Assembly: GCA_037179385.1 (NCBI GenBank)
Contig: CM074188.1
Location: 22,461,318 to 22,525,317, forward strand
Reading direction: 5' to 3'
DNA: 64,000 nt
Origin: Holothuria scabra
Lineage: Eukaryota > Echinodermata > Holothuroidea > Aspidochirotida > Holothuriidae
This document shows positions 43,891 through 54,259 of this stretch, piece after piece. The first letter of the stretch is position 1; every line of letters starts with the position of its first letter. The notes below the pieces were generated by a model that saw only the letters and a program-made list of their open reading frames with translations, ran no database searches and was not told where the DNA came from. Made by a program: the position numbers and the translations under genes.

Positions 43891-44992
43891 CATAATATCA
43901 GGGTTGACTTTAGAAGATTACGCTTTTGCAATCCAAATCGAATACATCAGGGTGTTAAGCTATAGGAAGGAATGACTCTCCGACCTGTGATAAATACAAT
44001 ATAACTTAGCCTAATGGGATTGTCTTGTAAGGTAAACATGAATAGGTAAAGGAATGCAGAACTTGGGGGCGCGAGAAGTGGTTGTCGTGCCGTCATGTCA
44101 GGCGCCATTAAACATTCAAAGGGAAAGGATGGGCTGATTTTAATAATCCTTTTATGAAAGCTTTTTTCGTTAAATCTGGTTGATATATGCCCGGGAGCCG
44201 TTCTTCGTGACCTGTGAGTACCATTTCATTTTTTCGGACGGGAACCTATGGGGACAAACTTTGTCGTGATATTGAATGGTTGGAGGCAGTATACTCAAGA
44301 GAGTCTTATTTTGGTCTTTTGGTTCTTTCTGTTTTTGCACAAACTTGCAGGGCTAAATCATGTATCATAAAGCATAATTCGACAACAGAAAACCAAGAGG
44401 GAAATATATTTTACCAAATACGATGAACCCGCAACCCCGCCTGAAGTCAAAGGTGAAAAACTCGAAACATACACTGACTAATTCCAGTTAGAAGGGACAA
44501 TCACTAATTCCATAGCACTTGAGGTGCAGAAACGGACTCATCGAGACAGGCAGGGGAAAATAGTAACCCAAGAATTGTTAGTGAGAGCAAGGGGCCGGTT
44601 GAAGGCCAAGAGAGGAGAGAGTCATGGAGGACCGCGATTGTATCATTTACCGGAAAGTCATTCATATAACCCAGTAAAATAGTCAATAGATAATTTAAGG
44701 GGGATGGCGTGAATTACACTAAGGATTTGGGACTACAGTATGAAGAAGACGGAAATTTGAGTAGAAGCTGGTTATGTATATGTATATGTTTAGTGTTGAT
44801 CAATTGTAAATAAATGACACGTTCATGATTTTCAAGCTCCACAGGGTTGCATTGCCTAATGTTTGAAAAGTGTGGCATTGTGGGTTGTAGGTTCATGCGA
44901 GGTCTTGACCTTTTCACGAACTTGAACGGTGATAATTTTGGCGATCCTGCAAGGACTTCGTATGACCCGAGTGTGATACAATTTAGTAACTC
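43891..44992. other. Unassigned
   Basis: Short frames only. No repeats or exons recognised. Confidence 0.3.
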
Positions 44993-45173
44993 AGTAACTT
45001 AGGGTTAGGGTAACGGTTAGGGTTAGGGATAAAATACACATTCGAATATATGTGTACGTACATACGTGGATGAGTACGCATAGTAACTTAGGGTTAGGGT
45101 AAGATTAACGGTAGGGTTAGGAATATAATACACATTCGAATATATTTTTGTACGTACATGCATACGCATACGT
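44993..45173. repeat. Two tandem ~90-bp units with telomere-like TTAGGG
   Basis: Each unit begins AGTAACTTAGGGTTAGGGTA and continues through GGTTAGGG-type words, AATACACATTCGAATATAT and TGTACGTACAT..GCAT. The TTAGGG pieces are short and imperfect. Confidence 0.8.
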
Positions 45174-45690
45174 ATTAGGTAGAAGGTTAGGGCGGGCTAT
45201 ATGTAGGTATATGGACACGTGGGAATATATACCCCATTTTACATTTAAATATATGCATGAGAACGGTTTTACTTACATATATATACATATGTTTAATTAC
45301 TTGGCTGTAGGCATCCGTATATACGTGTATATGTGCCTTTATATAGTAAGTAGTACTGTAGGACAGTACTTACATTATCTGAAACCACTCCACCGGCAAC
45401 GGCGCTGGTTCCTTGAGTTCTTATGGGCAAGCCAGTGGGTTCGCCTACCATTAAAAGAAAAAGGCGTCGTAGTTGATACATTATAGCCGGTATGTCAGAG
45501 GTTCGAACACAGTTCTGACCATTGCTTTTCTTTCTTCCACAGCATTAACCATTCACTTCTTTCGTCAGCAAAAAAAAACTTTGTTTTTCTCTGAAAAAAG
45601 GTTCAGCGCCCTCTTTAAAGTTGGGTTCTTTAAAATGATGTCATTTCCTGTCACTGATTCGAAATTAGAAGAGTGTACTGCATAGGGGCT
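45174..45690. other. Unassigned, TATA/CATATA-rich
   Basis: TATATAC and ACATATAT words are frequent. At 45465-45510 there is a weak tRNA-like patch (GAGGTTCGAACAC) without a usable box A. No gene. Confidence 0.3.
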
Positions 45691-45699
45691 ATGTTAATG

Positions 45700-45885
45700 T
45701 TCTAAAGATTCGATGTTCCCGAGGTTCAATGTTCCCGAATCTTAGGAACGTCCGTACTTCTGGGTACATCGAACCTAGGGAATAACGAACCTTGTTACCA
45801 TCGTCAAATCATTGAGATATACGAAAAAGGGGAATGCAGTATCGAACCTTGGGAACTTTGAGCCCCGGAAACATCGGGTTGATCC
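45700..45885. repeat. ATCGAACCT / GGTTCGAT-type motif cluster
   Basis: GATGTTCCCGAGGTTC, AATGTTCCCGAA, ACATCGAACCTAGGGAA, TATCGAACCTTGGGAA and GAAACATCGGG are variants of one inverted word pair (ATCGAACCTNGGGAA). This looks like the subterminal region of a DNA transposon. Confidence 0.45.
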
Positions 45886-46384
45886 CACTGTATATTGAAT
45901 GTTATTGACATGCTTAACAGGTAAGCCTATAGCCCATAATGATCTAAGCTGCATGTTTCCACTTCTTGAAGCCGCACTTTGCGAATATTGGCGGAACGAC
46001 CATGGTTGAACATACATGTAGCCCCCACTCTTAGGGGGAGCCGAGTCCTCGAGCATCTCTCGGTTCCGCCGCCACTAATAAAGTTCATTTAAATGCTTGC
46101 ACAAGTATATCGATCGGGTAATGGTTTCCAAGTACAGGTTAATCCCGTGTTGCTAGTCACGTTAACGTACGGGCCATTTTCGCCTAAAAGTTCATAGTTT
46201 AGTTTCGGTTAATTTAGTTTGATATGAAAAAACCTTTCCAAACTCCAAAGGGTTAATTGATTTGACGGTGAGACTATCTTTAGTTCCATGGACAAGTTTT
46301 GCAGGGATTATATAGGTGTCTTTCTCAAAAGACGTATTCCGACAATGTTGTATTGTAGCAAAGGACGAAAAGTTGTTCGTCACA
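45886..46384. other. Unassigned
   Basis: A short stretch (GATCTAAGCTGCATG..CCACTTCTTGAAGCC) resembles 43425-43455. Otherwise nothing is recognised. Confidence 0.3.
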
Positions 46385-46540
46385 TGCCGGACCCTCTCCT
46401 TTAGTGGGCACCTCTCCTCAATTGACAATGTCACTCTAGTGAATATTATCTGTAGCCAAAATTCCTTGAATATGGCTTCATTTGACCCTTCCTTGAGAGC
46501 AATGGTTGGTTACATAGAGAAAAAATTAGACGAGTAACAG
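46385..46540. repeat. Repeat with tRNA-like flank, copy 2
   Basis: Matches 43722-43890 (CGGACCCTCTCCTTTAGTGGG, GTCACTCTAGTGAATATTAT, GACCCTTCCTTGAGAGCAAT, ATTAGACGAGTAACA). The box B equivalent is eroded. Confidence 0.5.
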
Positions 46541-47519
46541 TTTATTATTGTTTCACTTTGTTGAGAAATTTCGGATGATATGAAGACAAAGCTATCGAAC
46601 ATAAAAACAAAATCATTGCTGACCATCTGTGTGTAATCAGTACCCATGATTCCTCATGTTCTCTCTGTTTGCTATTTTGTCATCCATGTGGTAATTTTCT
46701 TGTTGAGGACAACCAGTTTTGGCTGTCTTTACCTTTGTAGTAAATTAAGGGAAAAGTAACCATCAATTGTCTAGTCTGGTCTGACTACAAAAGCAGGCCC
46801 CTACCCAAAGAGGAGGGGAAGGGGGGGGGGTTTCTTCCCCTGAAAACTTTGAAGTCTGCCATTGAATTAACATATTTGTACACATTTGGCCCCTGTGAAA
46901 AAATGTAAATGTTTTCGCCACCTTCGGTGCCCTGTCTAGCTACGGACCTGAACAAAAGGCTTTGCAACAGATGTTTGCACATTTGCTTTCTTCATTTTGA
47001 ATAAAAATCCTTTTTTTTGTTCAATTTTTCCTATTCTTACACAGGGAATATGCGTGGGGAGTACCATTTTCTGCGGTTTAGGTACCATCTGGCCTCAAAT
47101 TTCTCGCGCCAACTTAAGGTGGGATTATATTATCGACTTTCTCTTGCCTTGTTGAAAAATTCCTACCTAGGCGTCTGCGTTGTTTTGAAATGGAGAATTT
47201 AAGAGGGTTTATAAGAAGGAGTAACCCTTTAACCTTTGTCAATTGTTTTGTTGAATGAGACTATGAGCAGGGAGTTGTCTGCTGTGAGAAATAACAGGGA
47301 ATGTGGTATTTAAGCGGTTATCAGAGTCTGGTTTTATTCAATTTTTTCACAACTTGACTTAAAACTAACAAGCAAAAATGATTAGTGATCATGGTCTAAC
47401 GTATGGTTACATTGTAGCGAAGGCTGTCTAGTCTTTCATCGGTGTGCAATTTTTACCCGAAAAATATTAAGAGATTTTCATTCAACAGTAATGACCACAA
47501 AATTGACCCTTTTCTTTAC
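46541..47519. other. Unassigned
   Basis: A poly-G patch lies at about 46818-46830. No repeat or exon is recognised. It could be intron if 47520-47570 is a real exon. Confidence 0.3.
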
Positions 47520-47570
47520 CTGAAAGACCTCTTCAATGTTTCCATATTCTGATAAAGGAAAGACGACGTT
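47520..47570 (-). CDS. Candidate 51-base exon, gene unknown
   Basis: On the minus strand a TATTTAACCTGTTGTTTCAG acceptor with a plausible branch point is followed by 17 in-frame codons, NVVFPLSEYGNIEEVFQ, and a CAG/GTAAAG donor. Both borders fit phase 0 and the codons look protein-like. There is no neighbouring exon to confirm it and I cannot name the family. Confidence 0.35.
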
Positions 47571-47983
47571 CTGAAACAACAGGTTAAATATTCTGTATCA
47601 AACTATAATTGCCACACTAACAAATGATTCGAAACTCAATAAGAAAACATTGTTTTCTGTGACACAACTCAAATCTTCACACTTAGGTGGCCAATTGGTT
47701 TTGCTTTATTGATTCAACGCATCACTAAATCGAAGTATGACAGTATCATTGCAGAAATTTCTTGTTTCAAGTATCTGATAATCATCTTTTGTTATCATAA
47801 CAAGTATATATAAACATAGGCTATTGAAAATTTTTCAGATCTCTGCAATCTGAATGTTGACTCCACTAATATCTACACTAGTCTGTATAAGGACTGTAAT
47901 TACGATCATCATCGAAGATTTGGAAAATTTGTCAGTCTCAAAGTTCGTTTTTATACATATCATCACGCAGATTCCTAACACGA

Positions 47984-48287
47984 TTAAAGGGACAATCTTC
48001 TCACCCCAAACTACACTTCGGGTATAGGGTAAAAGAAACTCTCAATTGGCCCAGCTCTTTGACTGACTGCTAATTCAAACAATGCAAAGTACCAAAGCTT
48101 ATATTAAACAGCATATGAAAGTGTTTTGATTACACATGATTATTTACAGGCCTATTCTCACCTAGGCTGAAGCAATGAACTGAGATTATGTCTGGATGAG
48201 GATGAATTTCAGATGATTGTGGGAGGGGCTTGGGCAAGAAGGTTAGGAGAATTGGTACTGTTTGGGGTGCGACATTTGGGCCTTTAA
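47984..48287. mobile_element. MITE family G
   Basis: TTAAAGGGACAATCTTCTC and CACCCCAAAC at the left pair imperfectly with GTTTGGGGTG and GGGCCTTTAA at the right. TTAA is present at both borders. A second copy seems to start at about 63948 (TTTAAAAGGACCAATCCTC) and runs off the window. Confidence 0.65.
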
Positions 48288-49499
48288 CCTACTGCTGCCG
48301 TCACTCAGTTGATTTTTCGCAGAGCCTGTTTAACGAAAAAACTTTGCCGTTCCGCCGGATAGGTATACCACGATCGGTGTCTCTGCCAGTGGCGTACGTA
48401 TGAGACGAGCAGGGGGAAGGGGGGCAGACTGCCCAGGAATTTGAGCAAAATTCGGGCAAGCATTACGAAAAAATTCGGACAGCCACTAAAGTCTAAATAA
48501 TGGCACTGTTTTCAGAAATTTCCTCAGCGTGCACGAAATCTTTAAAAGATATGCCCGACAAAAGGAAAGAAACGCGATAGTCGCGGTAATATTTTCATTA
48601 AAAAGTGGCTAGATACGCAAAATTCACTTCACATTAGGGCAGTGCAAAAAAGCTTATTATTCGTAAGTTTCACACGTTTTTCACAAAACATTGCCCGAAA
48701 TTGTCCAATATCCAAATTCTTCCAAACATTTCTCCGAACATAAAAAGTATCATCGTCATGGTAACGTACTTGCGAAAAATCTCACAGGGGAGAAAAAAGT
48801 TGTGACACATTTGGACAGCTTGTGGCTTGAAAGGAACAGACTTTTTTTAGTCTGTTTACACGATGCCAGAAATGCCCAATTATGTTACTAATTTCACATT
48901 CCCCCCCCCCCCCAAACCAGAAAACCATCTTTAAAAAAAAATTTCATGGAAAATAAAAATGATAACATAGATTTGCAACACATTCAGCCGGATATAGCTT
49001 GTGGAAAAAGATTTTCCTCATTCCAACTTCATACTGTAGTCTTTTTTTTCCCTCCTTTTATTTCGACTTTCTTTTCTAAAAATATACATGCTCATTCGAT
49101 TTGCTAACCAAACACTATCTGCAAATACAGTACTTTACAAACACATACAACACAGATATTCTGCGAAAATATACAAAATTAATACTTTAAAAATTCTTGA
49201 TCAACGAAAAGCTCAGGACAAATTGAAAAGGCTTCGTGCAGTTGTGCGAAATCAACTTTTCCCTTATTGTGGGTCTCTTTCTTAGAGAAAATATACTTTT
49301 CGACAGATAAGGCAAACTTAAAATTTAGAAGGAACTCGTCAATCTTTGGCTTACATTCTTTTCTTTTACATTCATAAATATAAGACTTCATATGAAAAAT
49401 TAAGAAGTTTTATGGGTGAGTTATGTCATGTATGTAACCAAAGAAAAAGTCTCTTTTAGAGAAGAAAAAATGCCTGTTTAATAGCCTTCCTTCAGTGTC
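48288..49499. other. Unassigned, with one lone hAT-like end
   Basis: CAGTGGCGTACGTATGAGAC followed by a G-rich run at 48386-48430 looks like a hAT left end, but no partner is seen. A C-run lies at about 48900-48914. The last 100 bases probably include the LINE 3' untranslated region. Confidence 0.35.
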
Positions 49500-51765
49500 T
49501 AAAATAAATGAGGATGTGTAAGGTCAATCCCAGAATAAATGTTCTAACAACTCTTCATGGATGGCACAAAATGTACACAGGGAAGAATCTACTTTTCCCA
49601 TTAAACTTAAAAGCCTGTTTTGGGGGACAATACGATGAATGAATTTGAATTGAAAATAAACGATCCTTGCCTCTGTGACACTACACCAGGGGGCTTTGTA
49701 AATCTGAGTCCAGTCTTCGTTACTTATTTCTCTGAAACTAACCTCCCACTTTCCCCTTGAGGTTGGAATCGTGACAGTCTTCCGTAAATATTTTGAGTAA
49801 AAAAGTTGGAAAATGGAGGAAGAATTCATTACCTTCCTGTACCATAAAATATTTTCATTGGGCATATCATCATTAAACAAATTCTCGTGCCTCCAATGAA
49901 GGGGAATGGCATGTAAAATACCTAAGTACCTAGTAAAAGGGAAAGCAGCTAAATGGAATTTAGTTTTTAAACTATCAAAGGATAGTGCGTTGCCATCCTC
50001 GTAAAAAGATCTTTTACATACTTCACTCCTTTGTCATACATATAAGAATAGAAAACTGTACGATCGGCAACAAGAATATTAGAATTGTTCCATAGGATTT
50101 GGTTACCATAATTCTCACTTGGAACATAGAACGAGTTCTTACACCAAGCAGAAACAACTTGAATGAATACATTTGGAATTGTTAGAACATTTCGATCACA
50201 ACAGTTACATAGAAAAAGAAATTGTTTACCATACATTTTCAGATGGTGATCAAAGAAAACCTTCCAGGGGCTTTCAGAGTCACTACAATAACGTTGAACC
50301 CAGGTCCCCTTTAAACTTCGCGCAAAACTTTGAATATGCATTACCTTAAGTCCACCATCTTCAATACGATTCATGAGCGAAGTACGTTTGATTTTGTCCG
50401 GATTTCCGGACCATATAAAATTGAAAATAATGCCTTCAAGTTCTTTGATAAATTTATCAGGAGGATTTGGTAGGACTAAAAAAGATACACAAGTTGGGAC
50501 AAGCCAAAAGTCTTTACAATTACATTTCTGCCAATAGGTGTAAGGTCATCTGCTTGACCACAATCGAAACAGATTTTTTAGCCGAGAAAGCTTATAGGTA
50601 TGAAGTTAAGACGGAACAAATCACCACCCCTATGGGTAAATAAAATGCCTAGAAATTTTACTGGCCTAAAAGTAACTGCAATATCAAAGTCATTTACATA
50701 TGCTGGTCTTGAGGCTCTAAAGGGGCCCAGAGGAAATAAGGGACATTTAGGTAAATTCACTTTTAATCCGGATACACTTCCAAATTCCTCAAGAATTGTA
50801 AATGTTTCTTGGAGAGAATCTCTACTACCATCTATGAAAAAACAGTGTCATCTGCATATTGTAATAATCTGAACTCAGAATTTCCAATAGATATTCCCCT
50901 CATAACATCACTACTGTTAATTTTTAATGCTAGTATCTCGGCACAGAGAATAAATAAATAGGGACTAATTGGACAGCCTTGTCTGACCCCTCGTTGAATA
51001 GGGAAAACACCTGTTGAGTATCCATTATTACATACACAGGCATTGCAGTTGTTATAGAACGTACGAATCCAATGTTTAAAGTTACTCCCAAAGTTGAAAA
51101 AAGATAGTGATTTTAGAATAAATTCCCATTCGATGCTGTCAAAGGCTTTTTCAAAATCAATAAAAAATAAGAAACCCGGGATATCATGATTTGAAGTAAA
51201 GTCAATTAGATCAAGTACGTATCCAACGTTTTCACCAATGAATAAGGAAACCGGTCTGACTTGGTCCAATAAGGGTATGTATAACCCTTTTCAATCGATT
51301 TGCAATGGCTTTAGCACCAATCTTGTAGTCTGTATTTAGAAGAGTAATTGGTCTGTAATTTGCAAGAATGGTAGGGTCTTTATCAGGTTTTAGTAATAAG
51401 GTAATAATACCACGTGATTGCTCAGCAGACAGGCTTCCTCTATTAAAACCATAATTAAGAGCATTGACAACTACATCTCCAATCAAATACCAGAATTTCT
51501 TGTAAAAATTAACAGACAGACCATCACTTCCGGGTGACTTATCATTATTCATTGACGTTAGAGCATCATAAACTTCTTTTGCACTGAGGTCGCCATCACA
51601 ATTAGAAGACTCCTCTGTACTTAGCTGGTTGCCAACTAGATTATTAAAAAGAATATCTGTGAAATGGTTGCTACGAGAATAAAGACGTTCATAGTAATTT
51701 CTTATTTCGTTCTTATTTCGTTCGTCATACTGTAGTCTTGCAAATAAAAAAAAAGGCCACAATGG
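49500..51765 (-). pseudogene. Decayed L1/Tx1-like LINE, reverse transcriptase to zf-RVT
   Basis: Read on the minus strand, 51762-51232 holds NNDKSPGSDGLSVNFYKKFW and the LLKPDKDPTILANYRPITL block. After a frameshift near 51250, 51269-50832 holds FLIDFEKAFDSIEW, GVRQGCPISPYLFILCAEIL and LLQYADDTVF; the YADD catalytic motif lies near 50850. Further breaks follow. 50760-50578 reads VNLPKCPLFPLG and PVKFLGILFTHRGGD (thumb). 50374-49967 holds the connection. 49880-49524 ends in FKFIHRIVPQNRL and SSLCTFC, the zf-RVT cysteine region. The endonuclease part is absent above 51765, so the copy is 5'-truncated. With several shifts and stops it is inactive. Residues and order are typical of L1/Tx1-type elements; the exact clade is inference. 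Confidence 0.92.
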
Positions 51766-51949
51766 TAAAATATTCGGGCGAAGGTTGAGAAAATGCTGGG
51801 GCGTTTGGAATTGCCAAATTAGTCTTAAAACAGTAAATACATTAGAATATTTTCAACGCCGTACACCCCACACCCCTTGAAAATATACAAGACCATATCA
51901 TCCACTAGTACAGTAGTAATGGTACATCTCACCTGGTACTTTCCTGCCA

Positions 51950-52330
51950 AGCTATCGACTGCTTTGTCTCCGTTTCAGACTGGGAAATATCATTTCCGGC
52001 TGTCTGGGGGTCGGATTTTCCAAAATTTTCTGTGCGCTCCGCTTCTCGCCAGCAGGTTAGGACTCCGCTTAGATGGTCTTCCTGGCAGAAGTTTAGTTTC
52101 AAGTGAACGTTTCTAGCAAACAAAAACTCAAAATAACGACTACTTAGATCCCCCTTTGTGCCTGTGAAATACCGTTTCTGGCTGTCTGAGTGGTCCCTTT
52201 TCCCTGAATTTTCTGTATACTCCGTCCCAACTAATGGTGGCGCTCGGCTTAGATAGCCTTTTGGGAGTTACATTTTCCAGGCAAAAATCTCCTGCCCTCA
52301 AACTGAAATCCTCCCTCCTTATAGTTATGT
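51950..52330 (-). repeat. Family F segment with two reversed repeat-A units
   Basis: Units at 51977-52085 and 52168-52262 read in reverse (GGAAATATCATTTCCGGCTG, GCTCCGC, GCTTAGATGGTC). They are followed by CCTTTTGGGAGTTACATTTT..GGCAAAAATC, which recurs at 55660. Confidence 0.75.
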
Positions 52331-53815
52331 AATGTAAAATTGCTTTAGATTACTCTTGAAAATGCTACCTTGCGGTATCACTGCCCTAATTTCGTGAAAA
52401 ATTATTTAAACTATAGTTTTAAACATAACCTGTTTTTTTTTTGAGAAGCAATATAATTAATAGACAGATACTAAAGGGCGTATTAAAAAGGCAAACATGG
52501 AAGTATTAACGTACTTCCATGGGGCAAACATTATAAACATTACTGTACCGTGTTAAAGGGATTTATAGAGGTATTGTTTAGCCCCCTCCCTCCCACGAGA
52601 ACACTCCGGGATGTTTGGCCAAGTCTACTGTTGGGAGACATAAATCTAGTTTCATTATCCGTGTTCAAATTGTTCCTTGTTGTCAGAACTTCCCACCCCA
52701 CTTAAGGCATCACACCCCATTTAGGGTAGTGTTATAGAGCGTCGAGTGCACAAGTAGTAGTTCGTATATAAGTCTAGGCCGAATTTTGTCAGGATCATCC
52801 GTCAGTTGGATAATGAAAATCCATTGATATAAAAGAAAACTTGCCAGAGTGTGGATTTTGAAAATTTGGTTAAGATGATGGTGATTAAGACTGTTTCAAA
52901 AACTGCTGTCAAATGGCGAAGGTTTCCCGTTATGGTGAAGAGGCGAAAGGGTGGGTGTAGCCTACGAAAACTTAAGCTCCACATCTAAACGGTCATGGTA
53001 GAGGGTAGAGAAGTTTTGGAGGGACGTGATGGGCAAACAACAGCTTGTAAGTGATGGGTGTCTCGAAATATTTGATAACTTTGAAAAGGCTGCAGGGCGT
53101 TGAAAAGAAGCTAATTGTGTGCAAGCCAATGGGGAAATTATTGGGGGTGTGAGACCTTATAGAACTGACACCATGGAAGTACTTTATAGTGCTATATACT
53201 TCTTTCATACTGACACTGGCTGCCGAATCCCACCAAACAATACGCACCTTTCGCTCCCTCTCCAAAGCAAAGTTTAGGGGAAAAGTACGGTAGCTTTCAA
53301 TTGGTCTGGTGCTATATCACACGTAGTCAAGAACGGGATCACGCGCAACAGAATATGTGACCAGTCGTCTGGAAAGTCTGTCGTAAGGGGCTTACGTCAA
53401 CAACGGATGTCAATGGATTACTTTAATTCCTTTGCCAGGATGTATGAACATAAAAAGAAACACTTTGATTAGTGATATTGCCGGGTATGACGATGCCATC
53501 TCAAAATGGCAGCATAGCCAACTTTATTATTATTTTATTTATTTTTTGGCAACCGCAGAAGTGATAAAGCTAATTAAACAGAAAAATCTTTGTTGTGACA
53601 TTTCGTTTTCCTAAGAGTTTTAAAAGGAACCTGGGGATGACATTTCATAGTTCATTTCAAGTCAGAGTTCAATATGAAGATATTTTGTTATAAACCAGTC
53701 ATCGTTTGTTAATACTTACACCATAACACCGGTTAACTGTATTACCAATTTATAGGAGGTGATGGTCCTAACACTCTAAGGTTATGAGTATTTTTTCTTC
53801 GAAAAGAAATGTAGG
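52331..53815. other. Unassigned, with one perfect 10-bp hairpin
   Basis: CATGGAAGTA and TACTTCCATG pair exactly at 52496-52521 around a 6-base loop. At 53370-53395 AGTCTGTCGTAAGGGGCTTACG weakly resembles the module at 58362-58390. No exon was recognised. Confidence 0.35.
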
Positions 53816-54070
53816 TTAAAGGGCAAAGGCAGCCTCATCCTAATTTGAATTTAGTCGAGTGCTAGTGTAGTAGTCTATTCTATTTCATAAATGGCTCTTG
53901 AGAATCATCGTCCAACATTTATTTTACTCAATTGTGAAATTTACCATAGAAATCACTGCTTCAATTAGCCTGAATATGCACTATAAATCAGGAAGACATT
54001 CTTGGAAGAGTACGCGGGAAGAAATTCGTGAGATTTAGCTGTTGCTTGAAATAAGTCTAGGCTACTCCTT
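53816..54070 (+). mobile_element. MITE family B, copy 6
   Basis: Starts TTAAAGGGCAAAGGCAG. GTAGTAGTCTATTC, TGTGAAATTTACCATAGAAA and TTGCTTGAAATAAGT match the family in forward orientation. The right end is eroded. Confidence 0.7.
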
Positions 54071-54259
54071 TGGTCTAGAAATGGATTGTCAAGTCACACC
54101 AAAGAAAATATAGGATGCTCCCATGTGACGTCACAATTGGTTAGCCACTCCCAATTGCAAGAGCTACGTCCCCGAAAGGACATTAAGTGACCAATTCCCA
54201 GAAATCTGATCTGTTCATCATAGGCACTGCTGAGATTCTACTTACCTGCTTACAAACTT

